This document shows positions 15,654 to 24,474 of a stretch of DNA of 24,474 nucleotides, in pieces. Made by a program: the position numbers and the translations under genes. The notes under the pieces were generated by a model. That model saw only the letters and a list, made by a program, of their open reading frames with translations, made no database searches and was not told where the DNA came from. Within the stretch, counting starts at the first letter, position 1, and the number at the start of each line of letters is the position of its first letter. The DNA comes from UMGS1307 sp964523005 (GTDB taxonomy: Bacteria > Bacillota > Clostridia > Oscillospirales > CAG-382), in NCBI GenBank assembly GCA_964523005.1, contig CAZFZL010000011.1, forward strand, positions 1 through 24,474. Reading direction: 5' to 3'.

Positions 15654-18296
15654 ATGAAAAAACTTCTCTCTGCGCTGCTCTCACTCACAATGCTCATCTG
15701 TATGCTGCCGGCGCTGCCGGCGGCTGCCGAAGCAAACGACGCACCGACCGTTATACCCGCTGTGCGTGAGTGGGAAGGCTCGTCCGGCAAATTTCTGCTG
15801 AAGGACGGCATGAAGGTAGTCCTCGAAAGCGATTCACAGCTCACAGACGGCGAAAAAGGCGTCATAGCCGAATACTTCGCCAATATAGCCGGACTTACCG
15901 TCACCGTCGGCGAAGGCACACCCAAAACAGGCGATATATACCTGTGTTATGCCGAAGACACACAGCTCGGCAGCGAAGGCTACACAGCCGAAGCGACTGA
16001 AAGCGGTGTGACGATCTCCGCCTCCACCGGCAGAGGGCTGCTTTACGGCATCACAACGGTGCTGCAGTCGTATACTGCCGACGGACATATGCCCTGCGGT
16101 ACGGTGCGCGACTGGCCGTATTACGAGATCCGTTCCGGCATGATCGACGTTGCGCGTGCATACATACCGCTTGAATACATCGAAGAGATCACCAAATATT
16201 TCGCGTATTTCAAGCTCAATGAAATTCATCTGCACATCAACGACAACGGCTCCGATGCCATAGGCTATTTCAGACTCGAAAGCGATGTGCCCGGACTTAC
16301 GTCCGAAGAGCACTATACGAAGGACGAATACCGCGCATATCAGAAGCGGATGCTCGATTACGGCGTTGAGGTCGTGACTGAAATAGACACCCCCGGTCAC
16401 TCAAAGTGCTTTGGCAAAGCAGTACCGGAATATATGATCGACGAATGGCACCTTGACGTGACCAACCCCGAAGCAATACAGTTCGTGCTCAATCTCTGGG
16501 ACGAATACCTTACAGGCGACGACCCGATATTCGTCACGAAAACAGTTCATTTCGGAACCGATGAATTTCTCTCCGGCTACAATGAAGAGATGCGCGCATA
16601 CACGAATACGCTCATCGAGCACATCTCCTCGCGCGGCTATACTCCGCGTTTCTGGGGCGCGTTCGGCAACGAAGGCTTCAACGGCACAACGGAGGTATCC
16701 GGCGATGCTCAGACGAATTTCTGGGCGGTTTCTCTCTCCGATTACAAAACACTTTTCTCCATGGGCTACGATATCATCAACACCTGCGGACCGCGGTTAT
16801 ACTGTGTACCTGCCGGCAATTACGGCTTCGTCGATTATTTCGATCTGAAGCTGCTGTACGGCGGATGGTACGTAAACTATATGGGCTACAACTCGGACAC
16901 CGCCGTCGACCCCGACAGCGAACAGCTCAAGGGCGCGAGCTTTGCGCTTTGGAACGACCTTTGGTGCGATTGGGGCGGATTTTCCACATTTGACATATTC
17001 GACAGGCTCCGCTATCAGGTATGCCTGATTTCCGAAAAGACATGGGACGGAGAGCAGACGCGTGATATGGACGCGGATGATTTCGTCGAACGCTTCGATA
17101 CGCTTTCACTCGTCGCAGGCGGTTCCGACCCCGGACGCCACGTTTCGCTACCGCTGACCGGCAGCGACATCGGAAAAGTACAATCGGTCGGTTTTCCCTA
17201 TCTGTTCTCCGCCGACATCACGGTGAGCGATTACGCGGACGCAACGATCCTTTCCGGCGGTGACGGAACGCTTTATCTGGGCACGCGCGGAAAGCTCAGC
17301 TATGCAAGAGAGTCATACATCTTTACTTACGATTATATCCCTGTGTTCAACGAAACAGCCAATATAAAGCTCTACGCCGACAACAAGCATACCATCCTCA
17401 TTGTCGACGATACGTGGTTCTACGAGCCGACAAGCAACAAAAGCTCGTACCGAAGTGACAGCAGCACATTCATCCTGCCGTTTGAAAGCGCCGGAAGCAA
17501 AAACTGCAAGGTCGAAAACATCTCCGTGAACAAACCGGACTTTCTCATCGCCGACATGCTATACGAGCACAATATCGCGCTCGGCAAGGACGTTACGGTC
17601 AGCGGTCTTGAGATCGATTACGGACTCAACGAGCCGCTCGCAGTCGACGGCGACCCCAACACACGCCTTTCGTTCGCGCGCAACAAGGACGAGCAGTGGA
17701 TGATAGTCGACCTCGGCTTCAAGACCAGAATCGACAGCGTCGTCATATCGTTCTTCGAACGGGTCTCGGAGTACGAGATATGGGTATCCTCCGACGGCGA
17801 AGATTACACGCGCGTTTATGAGGTGTCAGGACTCGGAGAGGGCATCAAAGAAAGCGATACAATACAGCTCGACGGTACCGAAGCGCGCTATATCAAATAC
17901 ATACAGCTCAAGCGCTGGTACTGCGAAGCGTATTCGACCTACTACAGCGGAGGTATATGCGAATTTGAGGTGTACGGCTCCAACCAGGATTACACAGCGC
18001 TTATCGAAGAGGCTGACAGCTTTGCCGATGCCGATGTGATAACGGCTCTGAGAAACCTGAAACGCTACATGAAAGGCAACACGATCTACGCACCGCACCT
18101 TGCCGGACTCGCTTCGATTCTGCGTGCGGCACTCGATGCACCGGCTGATGTGTCTGATGATACATCAGCAGAAGCATCCAACGTTTCCGCTCCGGCTGAA
18201 AGCGGTGGCAAAGCGTGGCTCATCGCCGCGGCAGCTGCGGCGATGATCGCGCTGTCAGGCGCCGCGTTCGCCATAATAAAGAAAAAGAAAAAGTAA
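15654..18296 (+). CDS. Secreted, membrane-anchored GH20 beta-N-acetylhexosaminidase-like protein with F5/8 type C domain
   Basis: An 880-residue exported enzyme. Residues 1-28 form a signal peptide (MKKLLSALLSLTMLICML, likely cut after AAAEA). A small alpha/beta domain (about 30-145) precedes the GH20 barrel (about 150-460). The catalytic Asp-Glu pair is Asp303-Glu304 in VHFGTDEF; HLHIND and EIDTPGHS are the other GH20 landmarks. GH20 enzymes release N-acetylhexosamines or lacto-N-biose using the substrate acetamido group. A beta-rich region (about 475-635) leads to an F5/8C (CBM32-like) sugar-binding domain at 640-775. A membrane segment at about 854-875 ends in KKKKK, with no LPxTG. I chose ATG 15654 over TTG 15600 because of AAAGGA upstream and the signal peptide. 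Substrate (host glycan, chitin-type or peptidoglycan sugar) is open. Confidence 0.88.
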   Translation: MKKLLSALLSLTMLICMLPALPAAAEANDAPTVIPAVREWEGSSGKFLLKDGMKVVLESDSQLTDGEKGVIAEYFANIAGLTVTVGEGTPKTGDIYLCYAEDTQLGSEGYTAEATESGVTISASTGRGLLYGITTVLQSYTADGHMPCGTVRDWPYYEIRSGMIDVARAYIPLEYIEEITKYFAYFKLNEIHLHINDNGSDAIGYFRLESDVPGLTSEEHYTKDEYRAYQKRMLDYGVEVVTEIDTPGHSKCFGKAVPEYMIDEWHLDVTNPEAIQFVLNLWDEYLTGDDPIFVTKTVHFGTDEFLSGYNEEMRAYTNTLIEHISSRGYTPRFWGAFGNEGFNGTTEVSGDAQTNFWAVSLSDYKTLFSMGYDIINTCGPRLYCVPAGNYGFVDYFDLKLLYGGWYVNYMGYNSDTAVDPDSEQLKGASFALWNDLWCDWGGFSTFDIFDRLRYQVCLISEKTWDGEQTRDMDADDFVERFDTLSLVAGGSDPGRHVSLPLTGSDIGKVQSVGFPYLFSADITVSDYADATILSGGDGTLYLGTRGKLSYARESYIFTYDYIPVFNETANIKLYADNKHTILIVDDTWFYEPTSNKSSYRSDSSTFILPFESAGSKNCKVENISVNKPDFLIADMLYEHNIALGKDVTVSGLEIDYGLNEPLAVDGDPNTRLSFARNKDEQWMIVDLGFKTRIDSVVISFFERVSEYEIWVSSDGEDYTRVYEVSGLGEGIKESDTIQLDGTEARYIKYIQLKRWYCEAYSTYYSGGICEFEVYGSNQDYTALIEEADSFADADVITALRNLKRYMKGNTIYAPHLAGLASILRAALDAPADVSDDTSAEASNVSAPAESGGKAWLIAAAAAAMIALSGAAFAIIKKKKK

Positions 18297-18306
18297 TGCC
18301 CATCGC

Positions 18307-18334
18307 ACAGCCGCGTCCGCCCGGACGCGGCTGT
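18307..18334 (+). terminator. Strong hairpin after the GH20 gene, probable terminator
   Basis: Arms ACAGCCGCGTCCG (18307-18319) and CGGACGCGGCTGT (18322-18334) are perfectly complementary with only two bases between them, so the real loop opens the last pair. It sits about 10 bp after the GH20 stop. The tail is TATGTCATAAAA rather than a U-run, so termination may be inefficient or factor-assisted; the stem would also protect the 3' end. Confidence 0.6.
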
Positions 18335-18370
18335 TATGTCATAAAAGTGAAAATATTTCTTCAAAAACTA

Positions 18371-18399
18371 TTGCTTTTGCTTTTTTATCGTGTTATAAT
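18371..18399 (+). promoter_or_regulatory. Promoter of the pyrimidine operon
   Basis: TTGCTT (18371-18376), a 17-bp spacer and consensus TATAAT (18394-18399). Transcription would begin about 18406, leaving a leader of only about 33 nt before the pyrC ATG. There is no room for a PyrR-type attenuator between promoter and pyrC, so control must act elsewhere, for example at initiation or on the enzymes. Confidence 0.75.
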
Positions 18400-18438
18400 A
18401 TTTCGATAATAAAAAGATTGGACGGTGATGACGGCAAA

Positions 18439-19713
18439 ATGAAAATTCTGCTTCGAAACGCCTTATTTTTTTACGACGGCATCTTCAGAAAGCAAGACGC
18501 GGTCATAGACGGTCTTTCCGTTTCTCCTTTTTCTTTCGGCGACGGATCGACCTTTGATTCAGTTTTCGATTTTTCCGATAAGTATATTGTTCCGGGCTTC
18601 GTTGATGTTCATGTACATCTTCGTCAGCCCGGTTTTTCTTATAAAGAAACGATAGCCGCCGGAACGGCTGCCGCAGCCGCGTCAGGTTACTGCACGGTGT
18701 GCTGTATGCCGAACACCTCGCCTGCGCCTGACAGTGCTGAAAATTTGAAAATCATGCGTGGCATGATAAACTCTTCCGCGTGCATCCCCGTTTTGCCATT
18801 CGGGACGATAACGAAAGGCCGCAAAGGGCGAGTCATATCGGACATGGAAGCGCTCGCGCCGTTTGTTGTCGGCTTTTCCGATGACGGCAGCGGCATCGAT
18901 GACGACGCGCTCATGCTCGAAGTGCTCAGACGCGCCGCAGTGCTCGGGAAACCCGTTGCGCAGCACTGTGAATGTGCAGACCTCGTAAAGGGCGGCGTCA
19001 TACACGACGGACGATACGCAAGAGAGCATTCCCTTCCGGGCATATGCTCGGAATGCGAATGGCGTATGATCGAACGCGATCTGCGGCTGTGTGCGAAAAC
19101 GAACGTACATTATCATGTCTGTCACATTTCGACAAAGGAAAGCGTCAGCCTTATCCGTCAGGCAAAAAAAGCAGGCATAAACGTAACGTGTGAAACAGCG
19201 CCTCATTACCTGACGCTCTGCGAAGACGACCTGCGTGACGAAGGACGCTTCAAAATGAATCCCCCTCTCAGGAGCGCGCAGGACCGCGAAGCACTCATTG
19301 AAGGCATCTGCGACGGCACCGTCGATATGATAGCGACCGACCACGCCCCGCACTCAAAGCAGGAAAAGCAGGGCGGACTGCGAAACAGCCTTATGGGGAT
19401 AACGGGACTTGAGACGGCGTTCCCGGTGCTTTACACTCATCTTGTTAAAACGCGCGTGATAACGCTCGAGAAGTTAATCGACCTGATGTCCTGCGCGCCT
19501 GCAAGGATATTCGGGATAAATACGGCAGGCTGTGTGAGCGTGCTCGATACCGGGACGCGCTTCACCGTAGATCCGGACAGGTTTATTTCGCTCGGCAAAA
19601 GCACGCCATTCGAGGGCGCGGCACTGTACGGAAAAACACTCATGACAGTCGTCGGCGGAGAGATCGTCTTCGACGGACGCGAAGATACACACGGAAAGGA
19701 ACAACAGCAATGA
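18439..19713 (+). CDS. pyrC: Dihydroorotase
   Basis: A 424-residue amidohydrolase that closes carbamoyl aspartate to dihydroorotate. Metal ligands are seen in DVHVHLRQPGF (His58, His60), HVCHIST and ATDHAPHS, and the length fits the class I (multidomain-type) dihydroorotases of Gram-positive bacteria. ATG 18439 is preferred over the in-frame TTG at 18418, which lies only about 12 nt from the predicted transcript start; a GGTGA stretch lies about 10 bp before the ATG. It is the first gene of the operon, and its stop overlaps carA as ATGA. No pyrB (the enzyme that makes its substrate) is seen in this window. Confidence 0.95.
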   Translation: MKILLRNALFFYDGIFRKQDAVIDGLSVSPFSFGDGSTFDSVFDFSDKYIVPGFVDVHVHLRQPGFSYKETIAAGTAAAAASGYCTVCCMPNTSPAPDSAENLKIMRGMINSSACIPVLPFGTITKGRKGRVISDMEALAPFVVGFSDDGSGIDDDALMLEVLRRAAVLGKPVAQHCECADLVKGGVIHDGRYAREHSLPGICSECEWRMIERDLRLCAKTNVHYHVCHISTKESVSLIRQAKKAGINVTCETAPHYLTLCEDDLRDEGRFKMNPPLRSAQDREALIEGICDGTVDMIATDHAPHSKQEKQGGLRNSLMGITGLETAFPVLYTHLVKTRVITLEKLIDLMSCAPARIFGINTAGCVSVLDTGTRFTVDPDRFISLGKSTPFEGAALYGKTLMTVVGGEIVFDGREDTHGKEQQQ

Positions 19714-20798
19714 AGCAGAGAAAGCTTGTACTCGAAAACGGCGCAGAGCTGTACGGGAGACCGTTCGGCGCTGACAGTGAAGGAATATTTGAGCTTGTGT
19801 TCAACACCTCTATGGCAGGATATCAGGAGATCGTTTCGGATCCCTCCTACTGCGATCAGGCAGTGGTCATGAGCTATCCGCTGATAGGAAACTACGGAAT
19901 GACCGACGAAGATTATGAAAGCAGAATAATGCCGCTGGGCGCAATGATAGTGCGCGAATACACGGACACACCGTCCAACTTCCGCTACACTAAAACGCTC
20001 TCGGAGGTGTTTGAGGAAAACGGCGTCGCCGGACTCTGCGGCGTAGACACAAGGCGGCTCGTGCGTATGATACGCTCCGGCGGCAACATGAAATGCATGA
20101 TAACCGATGCCGACACGCCGCTTGAGGATGCGCTCGAAAGAGTACGCGCATACGCACTGCGCACCGATCAGGTCAGTCGGTGCAGCTGCGGCAAGCGCCG
20201 CTGGTCACGCACTCCGAACCACCGCTACACCGTCGCTGTCATAGACTGCGGTGCGAAGCTCAACATAATTAGATCGCTCAACGAACGCTGCTGCAACGTC
20301 ATAATCCTGCCTTACAACACCTCAGCGCAGGAGATAAGGGCGCTCAGCCCGGACGGTCTGCTCCTCTCAAACGGACCGGGAGATCCGGAAAACGTCCCGG
20401 AGGTCATAAAAACCATACGCGCGCTGCGCGGTGAGCTTCCTATATTCGGTATTTGCCTCGGTCACCAGCTCATCGCTCTTGCCTGCGGCGGAAAAACGGG
20501 ACGGCTGAAGTTCGGACATCACGGCGGCAACCACCCCGTGAGGAACCTCACCACCGGCAGGACGGAGATAACCTCGCAGAACCACAATTTCACCGTCATT
20601 CCCGAAAGCGTTGCCGGCACGGGGCTTGAGATAACGCACATAAACCTGCTTGACGGCACGGTCGAAGGGATGAACGACGCAAGCACGCTGCTGTACTCCG
20701 TCCAGTATCACCCGGAGGCATTTGCCGGCCCGCAGGACAGCCGCTATCACTTCGACGATTTCATAAAAACCATTCAAGAGCACAGAAAGGATTCGTGA
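19710..20798 (+). CDS. carA: Carbamoyl phosphate synthase small (glutaminase) subunit, pyrimidine-type
   Basis: A 362-residue CarA paralogue with the class I amidotransferase triad Cys249 (GICLGHQ), His334 and Glu336 (QYHPEA). It supplies ammonia to the large subunit encoded next. The ATG overlaps the pyrC stop by 4 bp behind a GGAAAGGA site, and carB follows after 3 bp. Its place between pyrC and carB makes it the pyrimidine copy (called pyrAA in Bacillus), distinct from the arginine copy at 5505-6608. The basic insert-like stretch CGKRRWSRTPNH at about 160-171, between the two domains, is not matched in the arginine copy. Confidence 0.95.
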   Translation: MKQRKLVLENGAELYGRPFGADSEGIFELVFNTSMAGYQEIVSDPSYCDQAVVMSYPLIGNYGMTDEDYESRIMPLGAMIVREYTDTPSNFRYTKTLSEVFEENGVAGLCGVDTRRLVRMIRSGGNMKCMITDADTPLEDALERVRAYALRTDQVSRCSCGKRRWSRTPNHRYTVAVIDCGAKLNIIRSLNERCCNVIILPYNTSAQEIRALSPDGLLLSNGPGDPENVPEVIKTIRALRGELPIFGICLGHQLIALACGGKTGRLKFGHHGGNHPVRNLTTGRTEITSQNHNFTVIPESVAGTGLEITHINLLDGTVEGMNDASTLLYSVQYHPEAFAGPQDSRYHFDDFIKTIQEHRKDS

Positions 20799-20801
20799 CG
20801 T

Positions 20802-23800
20802 ATGCCTAAACGCACTGATATAAAAAAAGTACTTATAATCGGCTCCGGGCCGATAGTGATCGGTCAGGCCGCCGAATTCGATTACGCCGGTACACAGGCG
20901 TGCCTTGCGCTTCGTGAAGAGGGCTACGAGACCGTTCTCGTAAACTCCAACCCGGCCACGATAATGACCGATAAAAGCGTCGCCGACAAGATATACATGG
21001 AACCGCTCACGCTCGAATACGTCGCCAAAATACTCCGTTACGAGCGTCCTGACGCCATACTGCCGGGGCTCGGCGGTCAGACAGGGCTGAACCTCGCCAT
21101 GCAGGTCGCACGCAAGGGCATCCTTGACGAATGCAACATCGAGCTGCTCGGCACACCGGCAGCAAGCATAGAATGTGCCGAGGACAGAGAGCTGTTCAAA
21201 GAGCTGTGTGAGCGCATAGGTGAGCCAGTGCTCCCGTCACGCACCGCTACGAACGTCAAGGAAGCGTGGGATGCGGTAAACGAAATAGGCTTCCCCGTTA
21301 TCCTCAGACCCGCCTTCACGCTCGGCGGCACGGGCGGCGGTTTTGCGGAATCACCAGAAGAATTTGAAGCGCTCGCCAAGAACGCGCTCAAGCTCTCACC
21401 TGTAAGCCAGGTGCTTATCGAAAAGAGCATAAAGGGATACAAAGAGATCGAATACGAAGTCATGCGCGACAGCGCCGATACGGTTCTGTGCGTGTGCAAC
21501 ATGGAAAACATCGACCCTGTCGGCGTCCATACGGGTGACTCGATCGTCGTAGCTCCGAGCCAGACGCTGACAAACCGCGAATTCCAGTTCCTGCGCGACG
21601 CCGCGCTGAAGATAATCAGAGCGCTGAAAATAGAAGGCGGCTGCAACGTACAGTTCGCGCTCGACCCCAACTCGTTCGACTACTATGTCATTGAGGTCAA
21701 TCCCCGCGTTTCGCGCTCGTCAGCACTCGCAAGCAAAGCAAGCGGATACCCGATTGCCCGCGTAACGGCGAAGATCGCCGTCGGTATGACGCTCGACGAG
21801 ATAATGCTCTCAAATACACCTGCGTCGTTTGAGCCATCGCTCGACTACGTCGTCACAAAGATCGCACGCTTCCCATTCGATAAGTTCCCCGGCTCGTCCA
21901 ACAAGCTTTCGACCCAGATGAAGGCGACAGGTGAAGTCATGTCGGCAGGCCACTCGATAGAGGAATCGCTCCTCAAGGCCGTGCGTTCTCTCGAATCCGG
22001 TGTTTGCCACATATACAGCGCCAAGTTCGATTCTTACACTGAAGACGAGCTTTTCAGATACATCGCCGAATGCACCGACGACAGGCTCTATGCCATCGCA
22101 CAGCTCATACGTCTCGGCGCCGACATCGGAAGGATATACAACATCACACGTATCGACCTTTTCTTCCTCGACAAGATCAAGAACATAGTGCTCTTCGAAA
22201 ACGAGCTCAAAGCATCGCCGCTCGACCCCAAGCTCTTCAGAAAAGCGAAAAGACTCGGCTTCTCGGACAAATACATCGCATCGCTCTGCGGTAAAAAGGA
22301 ACGCGATATATTCCTTTACCGCCGTGAGAACGGTATATTCCCCGTCTACAAAATGATCGATACCTGTGCGAGCGAATTTGAAAGCTACGTTCCGTATTTC
22401 TACTCGACCTACGAAGACGAAAACGAATCGGTTCCGTCCGGGGCAAAAAAAATTATTGTCCTCGGCAGCGGCCCGATACGCATAGGTCAGGGCGTTGAGT
22501 TCGATTATTCAACAGTCCACGCCGTTCAGACAATAAAAAAAGCAGGCTGCGAAGCCATTATAATCAACAACAACCCCGAGACCGTTTCCACGGACTACAC
22601 CGTCTCGGACAAGCTTTATTTCGAGCCGCTCACGCTTGAGGACGTTATGAACGTCATCGAGCTTGAAAAGCCTGCCGGCGTCGTCGTATCGCTCGGCGGC
22701 CAGACGGCGATCAACCTCGCCGAGCCGCTCTCGTCACTCGGTGTACCGATAATCGGTTCGGATGCACAGGCGATAGAAAACGCGGAAAACCGCGACTGCT
22801 TTGAAAAGATACTCGAATTGCTCGCAATACCGCAGCCGCGCGGCGTCGCTGTTACGAATATACAGGACGGAATAGACGCAGCGGCGCAGATAGGCTATCC
22901 TGTCCTCGTACGTCCGAGCTATGTGCTCGGCGGACGCGCTATGCAGATAGTCTCGTCGCCCGAAACGCTGCGTGTATATTTGCAGAACGCGGCGGCGCTC
23001 GACGAAGAACGCCCGGTGCTCGTTGACAAATACATCAGCGGGCGAGAGCTTGAGGTCGACGCCGTGTGCGACGGCAAAGATGTTTTCGTGCCCGGCATAA
23101 TGGAGCATGTCGAGCGCACCGGCATACATTCCGGCGACAGCATAAGCGTCTACCCTGCCTTCGCAGTGAGCGAAAGCGTCAAGCAGACAATACTCGACTA
23201 CAGCGTCCGGCTCGGACTCGGTATAGGGATCGTCGGGCTCTACAACATCCAATTCATCGCCGACAGCAGCGATCGGGTATACGTTATCGAAGTCAATCCG
23301 CGCTCCTCGCGCACCGTTCCGTTCATCTCGAAGGCTTCCGGTCATTCGCTCGCGGACATCGGAATGCTCGTGATGCTCGGCGTTTCACTGCGCGATCAGG
23401 GCATCACCGAGGTCTATCCGCCCGAACCGAAGCGCTGGTATGTCAAGGCTCCCGTCTTCTCCTTCTCAAAGCTCAAGGGCGCCGATACTTACCTGTCTCC
23501 CGAAATGAAATCCACCGGCGAAGCCATCGGCTACGACACAACGCTCACACGCGCTCTCTACAAGGCGCTCCAGTCGTCGGGCATGAAGGTCGCAAACTAC
23601 GGAACGATATTCGTCACCATAGCCGACAGGGACAAGCAGGACGCACTGCCGCTCATCAGACGCTTCTACAACCTCGGCTTCAATATTGAAGCTACGCGCG
23701 GCACTGCGGAATTTCTGAAAAGCCACGGTATCCGCACACGCGTTAGAAAGAAGATCTCCTCCGGAAGCACCGAAATACTTGATTCTCTCCGTCAGGGACA

Positions 23801-23984
23801 CGTCACCTACGTCATAAGCACACGCGGCATGGACTCGTTCAGTCAGGAATCGGACGGCAACATCATCCGCTCGTGCGCCGCGGAAAACAACATCACCATG
23901 CTCACCTCGCTCGATACCGTTAGCGTACTGCTCGACGTGCTTGAGGAGATAACGCTCACAATCTCAACGATAGATGCAAGATAA
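20802..23984 (+). CDS. carB: Carbamoyl phosphate synthase large subunit, pyrimidine-type
   Basis: A 1060-residue CarB with two synthetase halves (SGPIVIGQAAEFDYAG at the start, SGPIRIGQGVEFDYST near residue 550) and a C-terminal MGS-like domain from about 930. It ends soon after the MGS domain (ISTIDAR), with no DapF extension, unlike the arginine copy. In the MGS domain ATRGTAEF (964-971) and a following Lys pair (983-984) resemble the region that binds UMP in E. coli CarB, whereas the arginine copy has TATAGTARE and lacks the lysines. UMP feedback on this copy is an inference from that. AAAGGA lies about 10 bp before the ATG. The gene sits 3 bp after carA and 10 bp before pyrK. Confidence 0.96.
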   Translation: MPKRTDIKKVLIIGSGPIVIGQAAEFDYAGTQACLALREEGYETVLVNSNPATIMTDKSVADKIYMEPLTLEYVAKILRYERPDAILPGLGGQTGLNLAMQVARKGILDECNIELLGTPAASIECAEDRELFKELCERIGEPVLPSRTATNVKEAWDAVNEIGFPVILRPAFTLGGTGGGFAESPEEFEALAKNALKLSPVSQVLIEKSIKGYKEIEYEVMRDSADTVLCVCNMENIDPVGVHTGDSIVVAPSQTLTNREFQFLRDAALKIIRALKIEGGCNVQFALDPNSFDYYVIEVNPRVSRSSALASKASGYPIARVTAKIAVGMTLDEIMLSNTPASFEPSLDYVVTKIARFPFDKFPGSSNKLSTQMKATGEVMSAGHSIEESLLKAVRSLESGVCHIYSAKFDSYTEDELFRYIAECTDDRLYAIAQLIRLGADIGRIYNITRIDLFFLDKIKNIVLFENELKASPLDPKLFRKAKRLGFSDKYIASLCGKKERDIFLYRRENGIFPVYKMIDTCASEFESYVPYFYSTYEDENESVPSGAKKIIVLGSGPIRIGQGVEFDYSTVHAVQTIKKAGCEAIIINNNPETVSTDYTVSDKLYFEPLTLEDVMNVIELEKPAGVVVSLGGQTAINLAEPLSSLGVPIIGSDAQAIENAENRDCFEKILELLAIPQPRGVAVTNIQDGIDAAAQIGYPVLVRPSYVLGGRAMQIVSSPETLRVYLQNAAALDEERPVLVDKYISGRELEVDAVCDGKDVFVPGIMEHVERTGIHSGDSISVYPAFAVSESVKQTILDYSVRLGLGIGIVGLYNIQFIADSSDRVYVIEVNPRSSRTVPFISKASGHSLADIGMLVMLGVSLRDQGITEVYPPEPKRWYVKAPVFSFSKLKGADTYLSPEMKSTGEAIGYDTTLTRALYKALQSSGMKVANYGTIFVTIADRDKQDALPLIRRFYNLGFNIEATRGTAEFLKSHGIRTRVRKKISSGSTEILDSLRQGHVTYVISTRGMDSFSQESDGNIIRSCAAENNITMLTSLDTVSVLLDVLEEITLTISTIDAR

Positions 23985-23994
23985 GGAGACGGGA

Positions 23995-24474
23995 ATGGGT
24001 CTTTACGAAGTTATTTCAAACACTCCGCTCACTCACAATGTTTTCGAGCTGAAGCTGCGCGGCGATACGTCACGCTTCACACGCCCCGGTCAGTTTGCCC
24101 AGTTCAGACTCGACGGCTTCTTCCTGCGCCGTCCGATCTCACTGCACGACATGTGCGGCGACATGGTGAGCTTCATATTCCGTGCTTCCGGCGCCGGCAC
24201 CGACGTACTCTCGCTGGTACGTTCCGGAACGCTTGACGTACTCACCGGGCTCGGGAACGGATACGACACCGTCAAAAGCACCGATTCTCCTGCCGTCATC
24301 GGCGGAGGGATCGGGATACCGCCGCTGTACTACCTCGTGAAAACGCTCGTTGCAGAAGGCAAAAAGCCGCGTGTTATACTCGGCTTCAACACGAAGGACG
24401 ACGTTTTCGCCGTGGAGCGCTTCAAAGCGCTCTGCGACGACGTGCACGTGGTCACGGCAGACGGCTCCGTCGGT
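23995..24474 (+). CDS. pyrK: Dihydroorotate dehydrogenase electron transfer subunit, 3' end outside the window
   Basis: The first 160 residues of a PyrK-type flavoprotein are visible; the frame is open to the window edge. FLRRPISLHD (43-52) is the FAD-binding RPxS motif, GLGNGY (85-90) and GGGIGIPPLYYL (103-114) are ferredoxin-reductase NAD-site motifs. PyrK passes electrons from the PyrD flavin through FAD and a [2Fe-2S] cluster to NAD in class 1B dihydroorotate dehydrogenase. The cluster cysteines belong to the missing C-terminal part. AGGAG lies 6 bp before ATG 23995, 10 bp after carB. A pyrD gene is expected next. PyrK rather than another reductase subunit is supported by the operon context. 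Confidence 0.92.
   Translation, partial: MGLYEVISNTPLTHNVFELKLRGDTSRFTRPGQFAQFRLDGFFLRRPISLHDMCGDMVSFIFRASGAGTDVLSLVRSGTLDVLTGLGNGYDTVKSTDSPAVIGGGIGIPPLYYLVKTLVAEGKKPRVILGFNTKDDVFAVERFKALCDDVHVVTADGSVG

Overview
The window looks like chromosomal DNA of a Bacillota (Clostridia-type, probably gut Oscillospiraceae/Ruminococcaceae-like) bacterium. This is inferred from strong AAAGGA/GGAGG ribosome binding sites, near-consensus vegetative promoters, separate arginine-type and pyrimidine-type carbamoyl phosphate synthetases, a PyrK-type dihydroorotate dehydrogenase subunit, and a secreted glycosidase with a C-terminal membrane anchor. I see no mobile element, CRISPR array, tRNA or rRNA.

The minus strand from 14403 down to 1493 is one tightly packed arginine operon: argG-argH-argC-argJ-argB-argD-argF-carA-carB. 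It encodes the cyclic (ArgJ) route from glutamate to ornithine, then citrulline and arginine, together with its own carbamoyl phosphate supply. It starts at a consensus promoter next to ARG-box-like sequence. The last gene is a single reading frame that joins CarB directly to diaminopimelate epimerase (DapF). The DapF part has Ala where the first catalytic Cys normally sits. Downstream there is a 25-bp perfect inverted repeat, and then a separate two-gene minus-strand unit with its own promoter: a patatin-like phospholipase and the N-terminal part of a sirtuin, which runs off the left edge.

The middle (14537-18296) is a small sugar module. A xylose-isomerase-like TIM-barrel protein (minus) and a large secreted GH20 beta-hexosaminidase-like enzyme with an F5/8C (CBM32-like) domain (plus) are transcribed divergently from two good promoters about 60 bp apart.

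The right part (18439 to the end, plus strand) is a pyrimidine operon with its own promoter: pyrC-carA-carB-pyrK, where pyrK is cut by the window edge. The window therefore holds two complete carAB pairs about 13 kb apart in divergent operons, one committed to arginine and one to UMP. The items most worth a second look are the CarB-DapF fusion and its altered active site, the inverted repeat behind it, and the patatin-sirtuin pair.
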